Made by a program: the position numbers and the translations under genes | The notes under the pieces: generated by a model | Databases searched by the model: none | Seen by the model: the letters and a program-made list of their open reading frames with translations, nothing else | Told to the model about the DNA's origin: nothing | Source of the DNA: Physcomitrium patens | Taxonomy: Eukaryota; Streptophyta; Bryopsida; Funariales; Funariaceae | DNA length: 64,000 bases | Assembly (NCBI RefSeq): GCF_000002425.4 | Contig: NC_037256.1 | Span: forward strand, 9,637,190 to 9,701,189 | Direction of reading: 5' to 3' | In this document: piece after piece, positions 33,221-44,671 of the stretch | How positions within the stretch are numbered: the stretch's first letter is position 1 | How the letters are laid out: each line of letters starts with the position of its first letter

Positions 33221-34228
33221 CTATTGTAGCTGGAGGTACTCGTTTTCCGACATACTGTCTTCTTTGACAGCCGTACTCCTCATTTTGTAGTTACGTCGCT
33301 TCTTTGGACAATGTTGAGCAGTGTGTTTAGGTTCTCCACAATATAAGCACAATCCTTCTTGTCGACGACGAGACTTTTCTTGCTCAGTAAGAGGTTTGAA
33401 ACGTACCGCATCAATTTGCATATCCTCTACTTCTGAAGGTATGTGTTGAGGAGACGTCGATGTTGCCATTGAATTGTAGTAACGTTGAGGCCCACTTGTG
33501 CGACTCTCGGATCGAAATTCAAAAAGTCGATTGTCGCACTTCACAGCAAAGTCAATTGCTTGACTCAATGTTTGAGGATCAGGTAAATTAAGCATCAATT
33601 TCTTTACCTCATATTGTAATCCGTAGAGAAATTGACTCACAAGTGCGGCATCATCCCACTTGATATTAGTTGCAAGTTGTCGAAATTGCGAAGCATATAA
33701 TGTTACTGATCGATTGCCTTGTCGCAAAATACGGATCTTGTTGGTTGCAACACAAATTGCATCATGTTCTCCAAACATGGATCGAAACTCCGCCAAAAAA
33801 GCCTCCAGATTATCCAATATTGGATCTCGTCGTTCAAGAAAAGATGAAAACCATGACAATGCTGAACCTGAAAGAAGTGTACCAATGAATCTAACTTGTG
33901 ACCCTGGAGTTGGATAGCTCTGGGGTTGAAGTTCAATCACTAATTGGACCTGATTGGTGAATCCTCGAAACTTGGATCTGGTACCATCAAACTTCTCGGG
34001 CAAGGCCACTCTCGGTTCTCTAACACTCGAAGGGTGTTCCATTCTGAGAGAAGGGACATGGTTTGGTGCAGATGTTGAAGCAGCCCCAATCATCTCTATA
34101 TCTTCACTTCCTACCATTCTTGTTGCTCCTTGTGGAGGTAAATTGAGTTGATGCATCGCAAGCATTAACTCCCTCAATTGTTCTTGCATCTGTGCCATTG
34201 CACTCTTCATTTCAACAAGCTCTGCCAT
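33221..34228 (-). CDS. gag, intact, divergent subfamily (element 2, inner)
   Basis: 335 codons from ATG 34228. The N-terminus is a Met/Glu/Gln-rich helical stretch (MAELVEMKSAMAQMQEQ). The capsid-like centre has the VRFIGTLLSGSALSWF motif and the LEAFLAEFRSMFG segment. The C-terminus has an intact zinc knuckle, CLYCGEPKHTAQHC (CX2CX4HX4C), then a basic tail. It is the only full-length gag in the window with an intact knuckle. It would form the particle and could in principle serve defective relatives in trans. The stop TAG lies in a different phase from the following protease. Confidence 0.88.
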   Translation of the reverse strand: MAELVEMKSAMAQMQEQLRELMLAMHQLNLPPQGATRMVGSEDIEMIGAASTSAPNHVPSLRMEHPSSVREPRVALPEKFDGTRSKFRGFTNQVQLVIELQPQSYPTPGSQVRFIGTLLSGSALSWFSSFLERRDPILDNLEAFLAEFRSMFGEHDAICVATNKIRILRQGNRSVTLYASQFRQLATNIKWDDAALVSQFLYGLQYEVKKLMLNLPDPQTLSQAIDFAVKCDNRLFEFRSESRTSGPQRYYNSMATSTSPQHIPSEVEDMQIDAVRFKPLTEQEKSRRRQEGLCLYCGEPKHTAQHCPKKRRNYKMRSTAVKEDSMSENEYLQLQ

Positions 34229-34440
34229 AGTAGCACTTAGAAAAGAGAAGATGTCTAATAACGCTCAAAACAAATAGAAGAGAGGAATTGATAACAAAGA
34301 AAATACTAAGAACAATATCAGTTTAAAAGAGGATAATCCGCAACTTCTAATGCGCTTATGTCTTATCAAGAAAAATGGGTAATCCACTCTTATTCAAGAA
34401 AAGACAAAGCTCTGATATTGTAAGTGTACTCTTGTCAATC

Positions 34441-34980
34441 TGTCAAGGACAAGAACTCGATGAAAGCTAAAGAGTAAGTGAGACTTTTCTCAAAAAGAAA
34501 TAGGACAAAATAGAAATATGTATATTAAGAAAGAAACTGGAATGGCTATTGCCAAAATACAAGAAAACTAGAGACCCTTGAAACTAGACTAGAAGCAAGA
34601 AAGGAGTTGACAAGAGTGAAGAGGGCTTCACTCTTGCCTCTATATATACTATCTAACTAGAAGCCACATGGCGATGTTCTATAAGACCTCCAATATATGT
34701 TGACTTTCTAGGCCACATGCCTTTGCTTACAAGGCAAGTTTTCTATGGATGGACCACGTAGTTAGCTTGTTCTTTAAGCTTCCAAAATGTGTGGCACATG
34801 GCTAACTTGTTGACCAGGTTTTTAGCCTAAAAGTCAACTATAGACTCCTATAAAGTCAAAGCTGTGTCTATGAAGCTTCTAAGAAGCTTCTCTAAAAGAT
34901 ATTACACAATTAACCTACTTTTATCTACTTTTACATACTTTTATCTATTCATATAGGTAATTATATGTATGTCCGTGACA
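34441..34980 (-). repeat. Third LTR inside element 2, 540 bp
   Basis: A complete LTR with TGTCAAGG and CCGTGACA ends. It follows a primer-site-like TATCAGAG (near 34410) at the same 20-nt distance as elsewhere. It is diverged from both element 1 LTRs and the outer LTRs of element 2. Its right edge joins protease/RT coding sequence at 34981 directly. No partner LTR exists, so its 3' half was lost. Confidence 0.92.
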
Positions 34981-35582
34981 TGATACTCCTGATATTGACT
35001 TGGAATGCCACTAGAAGTCTTTACGTTTTCAGAAATAGGTGCAGCATAAATAGCAAAAGTTGATCCTTCTTTTGCTGCGTGTATAAATGCTTTTGCACCT
35101 ATCAGTACGGGTTTTACTACACTATACTTATAATTTTTTACTTGGTTCGTAGAACTATTAATAACGCTTTTGGAAAAGTCAAGTTTACGCGAATTCCAAT
35201 CTATTCGAGGGTTATATTTTTCTAGCCAGGATAAACCTAAAATAACTGGATTGGACGGGGATTTAATTATGTTAAAAGCTATGTAGCTATCATGACCGTC
35301 TATTGTTACTTTTGTAGGATGAGTTTCATGAGTGACATCTCCAGAAGACAAGGGACGACCATCTATGACTTCTACATGTACTGGTTTAGGTTTCTGTACA
35401 TAGGGTATTTTACGACTTTTAACAAATTGTTCATCTAAAAAACATGTTGAGGCTCCCGAATCTAATAAAGCAGAGGCTTTGTAATTCTTAGGTCCTAAAT
35501 AGAAGTCTATTATAAAACAAGGAGAGGGTTCTGAGGAGAGGATAGGACCTTCATTAGGAATTGTACAAGGTTCCAGCTGCAC
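34981..35582 (-). pseudogene. Protease and start of RT, truncated (element 2, outer)
   Basis: Close to element 1 in sequence, with DSG in ALLDSGASTCFLD. Unlike element 1 it reads without a frameshift from protease into the RT leader. It stops abruptly at 34981, where the third LTR begins. The break corresponds to position 7393 in element 1. Confidence 0.88.
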
Positions 35583-35596
35583 GGTCCCTATTGTAG

Positions 35597-36592
35597 CTAG
35601 ACGAATCCGTTTTCCGACATGTTGTCTTCTTTGACCGTCGTACCCCTCATTTTATAGTTGCGTCGTTTCTTTGGACAATGTTGAGCAGTGTGCTTAGGTT
35701 CTCCGTAATATAAACATAATCCTTCTTGACGACGACGAATCTTTTCTTGCTCAGTTAGAGGTTTAAAACGTACCGCGTCAATTTGCATGTCTTTTACTTT
35801 CGAATGTACGTTTGGCAAAGATGTTGATGTTGCCATTGAGTAATAACGTTGAGGTTCCCGTGAATGATTCTCAGATCGAAATTCAAAAAGTCGATTATCA
35901 CATTTTACCGCAAAATCGATTGCTTGACTCAAAGTTTGAGGATCAGGTAAGTTGAGCATCAATTTCTTTACTTCGTATTGCAATCCATAAAGAAATTGAC
36001 TGATGAGTGCAACATCATCCCACTTGATGTCAATTGCAAGTTGTCGAAATTGTGAAGCATATACTGTTACTGAGCGATTTCCTTGTCCCAGAATTCGGAT
36101 CTTATTTGTTGCAACACGAGTTGCATCGTGTTCACCATACATAGATCGAAACTCCGCCAAAAAAGCTTCCAAATTGTCCAATATTGGATTTCGTTGTTCA
36201 AGAAAAGACGAAAACCACGATAATGCAGAATCAGAAAGTAGAGTGCCAATAAACCTGACTTGTGATCCTGGAGTTGAATAGCTTTGCGGTTGAAGTTCAA
36301 TTGCCAATTGTACTTGATTGATGAACCCTCGAAACTTTGATCTCGTACCATCAAATTTCTCAGGTAAGGTAATTCTTGGTTCTCTAGTGCTTATAGGGTG
36401 TTGTACAATTGGAGAAGGAACGTGATTTGTTGTAGATGTTGAAGCAGCTCCGATCATCTCTATATCTCCACTTTCTGCTATTCTTGTTCTTTCCTGTGTT
36501 GGTGAATTGAGTTGATGCATCGCAAGCATTAACTCCCTCATTTGCTCTTGCATTTGTGCCATTGCACTCTTCATTTCAACAAGCTCTGCCAT
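35597..36592 (-). pseudogene. gag (element 2, outer)
   Basis: About 331 codons from ATG 36592, or from an upstream in-frame Met at 36631. It resembles the element 1 gag closely but is unbroken. In the zinc knuckle the second Cys is Tyr (CLYYGEPKHTAQHC), which should abolish zinc binding and so RNA packaging. The frame ends at TAG, three codons short of the other gag, by a CAG-to-TAG change. Confidence 0.85.
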
Positions 36593-36804
36593 AATGACAC
36601 TAAGAAGAAAAATTTGTTTGATATTGCTCAAGACAAAAGAAAAGAAAGACTTGATAACAAAGAAGATATTAAGAACAATATCAGTTTAGAAGTGGGTAAT
36701 CCGCAAACTTCTAATACGCTTATGTCTTGTCAAGAGAAAGGGGTAATCCACTCTTACTCAAGAAAAAACAAAGCTCTGATATTGTAAGTGTACTCTTGTC
36801 AATC

Positions 36805-37356
36805 TGTCAAGGACAAAGACTCGATGAGGAAAAATATACACCAAAAGGCTATCTCGATATAATAAGTCAAAATATAAACAAGTAGGTATATTAAAAGGAA
36901 ACTGGAATGGCTATTGCCACAAGACAAGAAACTAAAGACTCTTGAACCTGGACTAGAAGCAAGAAAGGAGTTGACAAGAGTGAAGAAGCCTTCACTCTTG
37001 TCTCTATATATACTATCTAACTAGGGGCTACGTGGCGACGTTCTATAGGACCTCCAATATGTGTTGACTTTGTAGGACACATGCCTTGACTTACAAGGCA
37101 AGTTTTTCTACGTGTGGGCCACATAGTTAGCTTGATCTTCAAGCTAACAACATGTGTGGCACATGGCCAACTTGTTGACCACGTTTCTAATCCAAAAAGT
37201 CAATTAAAGACACCTATGAAGTCAAAGCAGCATCTAGGAAGTTTCTAGGAAGCTTCTATATTAAATATTATACAATTAACTTACTTTTATCTACTTTTAC
37301 TTACTTCTACCTATTTCTATATGTAATTATTAGCTTACATGATTATGGCCGTGACA
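36805..37356 (-). repeat. Element 2 5' LTR
   Basis: 552 bp, identical to 28617-29168 except for one visible base. CTATG follows at 37357-37361. The primer-site-like CAATATCAGAGC is again 20 nt inside the LTR edge. Confidence 0.95.
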
Positions 37357-37676
37357 CTATGTGGCGTACATATAGAAAACTTACCTTGCAAGTTAAGATA
37401 TGTGTTTTATAAAGTCAATATGTTTTGGAGGTCCTGTAAGACATTGCCACGTAGTTCTTAGTTAAGAGTATATATGGAAGCAAGGATGAAGCCTTCTTCA
37501 CTCTTGTTAACATCTTTTTAGTTCTTAGTCTTATTTTAAGACTTTCTAGTCTTCTTGTTTTTGGCAATAATCATTCTAGTTAAATATTATATCATCTTTG
37601 AGTGACTTTTTAGTTCCTTTCAAAGACAGAAGAGTATATTGAGGATTTCTTTTCTTCAAGTTTCATGTTCTGGACA
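37357..37676 (+). repeat. Element 3 5' LTR, second part
   Basis: Continues the LTR interrupted at 28616 (CTATGTGGCG...), through the TATA segment AGAGTATATATGGAAGC and ends TTCTGGACA. The distal end of LTRs in this family normally reads CTTGACA. Confidence 0.8.
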
Positions 37677-37901
37677 ATTTAACAAGAGTGCTAACTTATT
37701 ATTTTTTTATCTTCTTTTAGAAGTGAGTGGACTATTCCACTTCTATTGTTGTATTTTGAAGATTGAGAACCACCCACCTTTAAACAAACAATCTTATTTT
37801 TTAACATTGATCTTTTTTTTAAAGAGAGTGGATTATCCCTCTTTGTAGAATTTTTCATTTGATATTAGAGGTTGTGGATTATCTTCCTCTAATTTAATTT
37901 T

Positions 37902-38940
37902 TTGAATTTTTTTGATTTGTCTATAGAAAAAAAGATTATGGATGTTATTGTCAACAGAAGTGAGAATAGATTTGTAACTATTGCAGATCTTCATGAACTT
38001 ATCAACACTCTAAGAGTAGAAATCTCATATATTTCCAATGCCTATAGAAAAAGTCCAAAATCTAAGGCAAGAAGTTGTGTAATTGAAGAAAGTAAATAGA
38101 TTCATCTCACAACCAAATCCAAGGAGTTTTGCTTCTACAAGTATGATGGAGAGAAAGATTAATATACATGAAAAGTGTAGTGGAATAAGATCAAAATTTT
38201 GAATATCTTTGCAACAAATCAAGCTCTATCTAAGGTTGCATTCCTTCTAATATTCTAATGGATTTACTCAAGTTAGATTTATAGGCACACTTCTATCAAG
38301 AAGTGTTCTCTCTTGGTTTGCACATTTAATAGAAAAAAATTTGCAACTCTTTTATGATTTGAATTCATTCTTAAAAATATATACAACCACATTCAGAGAA
38401 AGTAATTGAAAAAGAATAGCAGAGACTAAGCTTTTATCTTTACAACAAGGTTCATAGTCAACCATCATATATGTTACTGAATTCCAAAACCTTGCTTCTG
38501 ACATGAACTAGAATGACAAAGACCTTACTAATAAATTTTGATATGAGTTGAAGGATAATGTCAAAGATTTGTCACTCACAATGTCAAAGGTAAAATCTTT
38601 GGAACAATTTATTATTCAAGCTATTACATGTAATAATCGATTATTTGAAAGATGTCAAATATAAAGACTTAGCTAGAGAAGAACAATACAAATAATGAAA
38701 ATAGTTTCTAAATTTTTAGAAACTCATTTATTAAAGTTAGAATCAATACAAATTGATACAATACATTTTTAAACCTCTCATAGAGCAAAAAAAGAGTCGA
38801 TGAAGTCAAAAGGATTTATGTTTATATTGTGAAGAAGTTAAACACACTACTCAACATTATCCAAAGAAAAAATGCAACTACAAAATGAGAAGCATGGTTG
38901 CAAAAGAAGACAATGTAACAAAAAACAATTTTTTCTAGCT
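37902..38940 (+). pseudogene. gag remnant (element 3)
   Basis: The start differs from the young gags: a 65-codon frame (37902-38099) beginning at Asn-Phe-Phe-Asp-Leu has no match to their N-terminus. From about 38250 the family capsid signature is recognisable in broken frames (RFIGTLLSRSVLSWF-like). A zinc-knuckle-like stretch sits near 38820. Many stops. Confidence 0.7.
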
Positions 38941-39480
38941 ACAATAAGAACCGTGCTGTTGGAATCTTAGTAAAAGTCCTATTCTCTTCTTATATCCCTC
39001 ACCTTATTTTATAATAGAATTTTATTTAGGACTAAAAATTCACAAAGTCTTAGCTTTGTTAGATTTAGGAGAGTCAACCTATTTTATAGATGAAGATTTT
39101 GTCAAAAAACAAGAAATATTGTTAGTCAAAAAAATTAAATCTGCACATGTAGAAGTCATAAATAGTTGTTTGCTATCTTTTAGAGATATTACATATGAAA
39201 TTATTTCTTTAGATGTAACAATTAAAGATTATAATAATATAGTATTATTTAATATAATAAGATATTTATCTAATTTAATTATTTTAGAATTATCTTGATT
39301 AAAAAAATATAATCTTCACATAGATTGGATTTCTCGTAACTTTAATTTTTGAGATAGTTTAATCTAAAATCTCCTTAGTTAAGTAGAAATACATAATTTT
39401 AATACATCTAAACTCTTACTGGTAGGTATAAGAGTTTTTATGCATGCTGCAAAAGAAAGATTATTTTTTACTTTATAAGC
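38941..39480 (+). pseudogene. Aspartic protease remnant (element 3)
   Basis: The frame at 39056-39298 has ALLDLGESTYFIDEDFV where the family has the DSG box, so the catalytic Ser-Gly context is already altered (Asp-Leu-Gly). The rest follows the family order, with stops. Confidence 0.75.
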
Positions 39481-40199
39481 CATATCCATGGTGAAAAGAC
39501 GTCAAGAGATATTCTTAGTTAGTATCAAGATTTCTAAGACGTTTTTTAAAAGAAAAATGTAGATATTCTTTTAAAGCATTGTCCTTATGATTGTTCCATC
39601 AATCTTCACGAAAGAGCTCAACCACCATTTAGACCAATCTATAGTCTATTACAAAACGAGTTGATTGCACTTAAGAAATATATTGATGAGAATTTGGCTA
39701 AGAATTTCATACATCATTCTAAATCTCCAATCAAGGCTCCTATCTTATTTGTGAAGAAAAAAGATGGATCTCTATGGATATGTGTGGACTATTGAAGATT
39801 TAATAAGATCACCATTAAAAAATAGATATCCTCTACCTTTGATTTGAAGACTCTTTGATCAATTGAATCAAGCAAAGATCTATACAAAAATAGATCTATG
39901 AGGAGCATATAATTTAGTATGCATTAAAAAAAGAGATGAATGGAAAACTACATTTTAAACTAGGTATGGCCATTTTGAATATAATGTCATGCCTTTTAGA
40001 CTCACAAATACACCAACTACTTTTTAACATCTAATGAATGATGTCTTTTATGAGTTTTTTAATAATTTTGTCATCTGTTATTTAAATAATATCATAATCT
40101 ACTCTAAAAACATAAAGGAGCATGAAGTTTATGTTTTTTGTGTCTTTCAAAAACTTAAAGGTAAAAGATTATATACCAAGTTAGAAAAGTATATATTCT
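39481..40199 (+). pseudogene. Reverse transcriptase remnant, 5' part (element 3)
   Basis: Broken frames recognisable as the RT N-terminal half: [16 protein letters not shown] and a FRLTNTPTTF-like segment. The catalytic box reads YLNN rather than YLDD. It is interrupted at 40200 by a foreign insertion. Confidence 0.8.
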
Positions 40200-42341
40200 T
40201 ATGAACTCTTAATTATATTCTAAAATTTAAATTTTTATTATTTTCCTATTTTATTATAATTGAATATGTTAGATTAGGATTTATATAAGTGGAATTTAGT
40301 TTTATAGAATTTTTAGGATAACAACCTTTGATGGTATAAATTATAGATTAATTCCTTGAATTAGGTTAATTAAGACTAAAGTGATAAGAGTTAAAAAATT
40401 AGAATAGCAACTTAGTTGGTTTAATAATTTAGAGGTTGTTAATGATTACTATGAGGATTAACTAAAAGCTTATGAGTGCACCTATAATCATTCATATGAT
40501 TTAGGTATTAGAATTATAATTCTTTAAAAGTTTTAGTGAAGTTAGCAATGATAATTTTGAATTTTTTCCCAAATTCGACAAATTCAAGTGGCATGGTGGT
40601 TCTTCTAATTAATGGGAGTCTTTTTAATGCAAAGGTGGCATCGGATTTATCCCATGGAGTGAAGAAAACAAGATCAGCACCCTCTACTTCAAAATACAAA
40701 TGAAGCAATGAAATTCTCATTTTGAAGAATTTTACAAAAAAATTGCCAAGATCTTTGTAAGTAAAAACTTCCATGAAAATTATAATTGAGCATGTATTGA
40801 CGCATGTGAGTAGTCGATCTTAGCTTAAGAAGATTTTTTGAATAGAATGGTGAAATTAGATTTACCAAAAAATGCTTCCTTGACCATTTATAAGAGCCAT
40901 CAGCCTTAGTAACAAGATTGGCTCTTGGATGAATGAAGGCCATAGATCTAGATTAGGGATCTTAAAAATCAAGGGTAGAAATGTAACCACCCTTCTACAA
41001 GCCTCCCCTCAATTGTATAAGAGAGGCTTGGTTTTCCAAGACCTCTCTCTCTCTCTTCTTTTGGATGAAGGGCGAAGCCATGCCAAAATTTGGCCAAAAT
41101 CCTAATCTTAATTTTGTTTAAAATCTCATTGTGAACCTTGTGATTGTGTGTGTATGGATTTTTAATTGTGAAGGATGGTCATTAAGTTTTAAAAGATGCT
41201 TCATTGAGGTAGATAGCTCCCTCGGCCTCCCCAAATACTCCTAGGGTTTCAAGGGCCTCAGATTTTCTTCAATCAGTCACTCATCTTCTTTTGCTTTGAT
41301 GTGAAATTCCGAATGGTTGAAGCTTTTGTTGTTAACTTTCTAACAAGGTAAGACTTGCTTGATTTGGAGTAAGAAAGAATTTTTGGTGAATTTTTGAGTG
41401 TGAGGGAGTCGACTGCCTTTGCAGTTTGGATCAATCAAGTTCGGAAAGACATTTCTCAGTGCCTGATAATTGACTTCATTTTAAATTTTGACAGCATCAA
41501 GCTTTATAAGTTGAGCTCTAAAGAGCATAAGTTTTGATGGATTTGAAGACAATCTGAATTTTTAGTAAATTTCTAAGTGAAGAGGGTTGGTCGCCATGGC
41601 AGTTTATATCATTCAACTTCAAGGGAGGAATCCTCACAATTGGTTCATTAGATTGCAACGAATTTTTTTGGATCAACAGCGTCTTTAAGTTAGCCTTGAA
41701 ACAAGCTAAGAATAATTCAAATCGAAGCTGATTACAAATTTTGGCAAGTTTTGGAGTAGAAGGGGGTTGCTGCATTCAATCCTTGCATGTTGTTAAGGTA
41801 CCTTTGCTTTCATCTCTGTTATTTTATTTTTATTATTACCTTCAAAATGAATTGTAATCTCTACATTTCACCTTTTGACTGATAAATTTAAATTTTTAAC
41901 TTTTAATCTTTAATATTCTCATCTTAAATTTTAACTATAAGTTTTAATTTTAAATTTTAAACTTAATTTTTAATTTTTACTTTTTAACTTAACCTTTTAA
42001 TTTTAAATTTTAACTTAATTTTTTAAATTTAAATTTTAACTTTTAATTTTTTATTTAACTTTTAAATTTAACTTTTAATTCAAACTTAAATTTTTATTCT
42101 TACTATCAATTAATAATAACAACTTAGTTAATAATTTTTTTATTATGTTTGTAAAGTAAATTTCATTGAATATTTTAATTTAATATTGGTAATCATTGCT
42201 TGGAAGGCATTAATTTGAATTGAACTACAAATATCTATATTTAAATTAACTCAACAATTTCACAATTGGGAGTCCTTCTATTCCACCCCTTGAACTTATT
42301 GTGTGGCGTCAATTTAATGAGTGGTGAATTTGAGGCTCTCA
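40200..42341. mobile_element. 2.1-kb insertion in element 3 RT, TSD ATTCT
   Basis: ATTCT at 40195-40199 and at 42342-42346 flank this block, and RT sequence continues on each side. The insert begins TATGAACTC and ends GGCTCTCA; if TG/CA are its true ends it could be a solo LTR. A TATA-like TGTATAAGAGAGG with a CT repeat lies near 41020-41062. The minus strand between 40943 and 40514 has two overlapping frames that read as one protein-like segment, so it may instead be a truncated non-LTR or other element on the minus strand. I cannot assign a family. Confidence 0.65.
40514..40943 (-). pseudogene. Unrecognised coding remnant inside the insertion
   Basis: Two frames, 40943-40689 and 40774-40514, overlap and appear to be one protein split by a frameshift. 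The first includes HFLVNLISPFY and FHGSFYLQRSW. The second includes EGADLVFFTPWDKSDATF and PLEFVEFGKKFKI. Composition is far less simple than in chance frames nearby. I do not recognise the family; a Gag-like or ORF1-like protein is a guess. Confidence 0.45.
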
Positions 42342-44140
42342 ATTCTACACTATTCAAGTTAACTTCTTAGGATACATCATTTCCAACAAAAGGCTAATGA
42401 TAGATCTAAAGAAGGTTTGGACTATTATAGATTGAAAGATTCTAAGAACAATAAGGAACGTGCAATGCTTTTTGGGCTTTGTCAATTACTATCAAATCTT
42501 CATTAAGAATTTTTCTTAAGTTAGAGCTCCACTTATATGTTTGACTTGTAAAGATAAACTTGAGTAGAATAAAGAAGCCAAAGCTTTGTTTGATGCTTTA
42601 AAAAAATAGTTTACTTTTGTTCCAAACTGACATCATGTTGACTTCTCTAAGGTATTTTTCATGAAAATAGATACATCAGACTTTGCTTTACATGAAGTAT
42701 TATTACAAATAAGAATAGATGAAAAACTTCATTTTATTGCTTATCATTTCAAAATAATTTCAACGGTTGAAATTAATTATGAGATCTATAACAAAAACCT
42801 CTTTAAAATCATAGACTCGTTTTTAAAATAGCATTATTATTTAGAAGGTGCCTTGAGTCTAGTCACCATATATACAAATTACAAGAACCTTGAGCATTTC
42901 ATATTGGCTCGTGTTTTGAATTGTTGCCAAACTTCTTGGAGCATGTCTTTATCATGATTTAATTTCAAGATCACTTATCAATCCAAAAAATAATAAGGTT
43001 TATCAAATGCCTTTTTTAGACGTTTTTATTTTGTACTACAAGAAGGAGATGCATCTTTTAATCAACAAAGAATGATTCTCTTGAAGTCAAAGCATTTTTA
43101 CCTTCAAGCAATAAAATCAACATTGATTATTGATTCAATCTTTGTCAAGCAAATTCAATCAAGTATGTCCTTTGATCTTCTTGTCCATGATATTAAGAAT
43201 AATTCTTTTAAGTCTTATAATACTTCCAAGTTCAAGTTCAAAACTAACCTACTCTATTTTGAGGAAAAATTATACATTCTAAAAGATAGAGCACAATTAT
43301 ATGTTCTTCAAATTTGTCATAACTTTCCAATAGTTGAATATTTTGGATACAACAAGATTTTGGAGCTAATATCAAGTAATTTCTAATAGAACTAAATATA
43401 AAAAGCAATCAAAAACTTTATACAATCATGTAATATCTGTTTAAGATTCAAAACTCCTTGCTATCAATCTTATGGACTTTTTCAATCATTACCTATCCCA
43501 AAACAATCATGGTCTTCTGTTTCTATGGATTTTATCATAGATCTTTCAGTCTTAAGTTTGTATGATTCTATATTTGTGGTAGTAGATCATTTTACCAAGA
43601 TGGCACATTTTGTATTATATACAAAATCTATCATAGGTAAAGAAATGGCTAAGCTTTTTCTTAACAACATCTATTGCTATCATGGATTATTTAAAGATAT
43701 CATACTAGATAGGAGGACTCAATTTATATTAAGATTTAAAAAAATCCTTTTCAAGATTTTAAATGTGGATATAAAACTCTCTCTAGCTCTTCATCCTCAA
43801 ATTGATAGGTAAACAAAATAGATGAATCAAGTTTTGGAGGGATACTTGAGGTGTACTATCAATTATCATCAAGATGATTGAATAATTCTTTTACTATTGG
43901 CATATTTTGTGAAAAATAATTTAATATATTTTTTCATTCAAAAAATACCTTTTTTTTTATCAATTATGGTTATCATCTATGAATTGATAGTTTTGACTTT
44001 CTAAAATTTGATAATCCTACGGTAGAAGATTTGATAAATTATTTGTCAAAGCTACATGCAATAATAAAGGTGCAATTAAAGAGAGCTCAAGAACAACAAA
44101 AGATTAATGCAGATGCCTATTGTAAAGAATAACTACAATT
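42342..44140 (+). pseudogene. RT end, RNase H and integrase remnant (element 3)
   Basis: Continues RT after the insertion ([16 protein letters not shown], then RNase H with TDFAL). The integrase core is fairly clear in two frames: 43072-43386 holds the spacer and the zinc-binding region start, and 43525-43812 holds MDFIIDL, VVDHFTKMAHFV and an ILDRRTQF version of SDRGTQF. At the position of the shared TAA of the young copies, this copy has CAA (near 43827). Confidence 0.85.
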
Positions 44141-44570
44141 GAACGTAGGTGAGAAGTTATGGTTACTTCATTACAATATCAAGACTATTTGTCTTTGTAA
44201 CAAATTGAACTATCATAAGCTTCGACCTTTTTCTATTAATGAACAAATCAAATTTATCGCTTATTGATTATATCTGTCAAAGTCTATGAAGATCCATCTT
44301 ATATTTCATATGTCTCTTTTTGAGCCATATAAGATAGCAAATATTTTGGAAAAAAGACAAATACTACCTCTTCTTATAGAAGTGGATAATGATTAAGATT
44401 TGGAGGTAGAAGTCTTAGATTCAAGGTGGCACCAAAATAGGTTAAAATATCTTGTTTATTGGTATGGATATGATTTTAATAAATATACATAGGACCTAAC
44501 AAAGAATCTTATAAATACAGTTAAGAATGTTAAAACTTTTCATCAACAATATCCATCAAAATCAAGATAA
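44141..44570 (+). pseudogene. Chromodomain remnant (element 3)
   Basis: Recognisable in shifted frames as the family end, with LDSRWHQNRLKYLVYW-like sequence and a YPSKSR end. The TWEP motif is lost. Confidence 0.75.
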
Positions 44571-44671
44571 AGAATAGAAAATCTTTGGTATAAAAGAAAC
44601 AAGATTAAAAGAAGATAATATTCTACCTTCTATCATTCTTTGTAGCTTCTGTATGTTTGTGACACTAAAAA

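Larger units (their letters stand above)
28617..37356 (-). mobile_element. Element 2: young composite chromovirus, 8740 bp, TSD CTATG
   Basis: The outer LTRs (28617-29168 and 36805-37356, 552 bp each) differ at one position as far as I can see, and both outer edges carry CTATG, so insertion was very recent. Read leftwards the order is 5' LTR, gag, partial protease, then at 34980 a third divergent LTR (34441-34980), a second gag, protease, RT, RNase H, integrase, chromodomain, extra ORF, 3' LTR. The right-hand gag is close to element 1. The second gag, protease and third LTR are a diverged subfamily. From RT onwards the sequence again matches element 1 closely. It lies inside the 5' LTR of element 3. 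Confidence 0.93.

Noticed and set aside
40200..42341. Calling the insert a DNA transposon
   Set aside because: Ends TATGAACTC and the complement TGAGAGCCTC share too little to be accepted as terminal inverted repeats, and a 5-bp duplication alone does not define a class.
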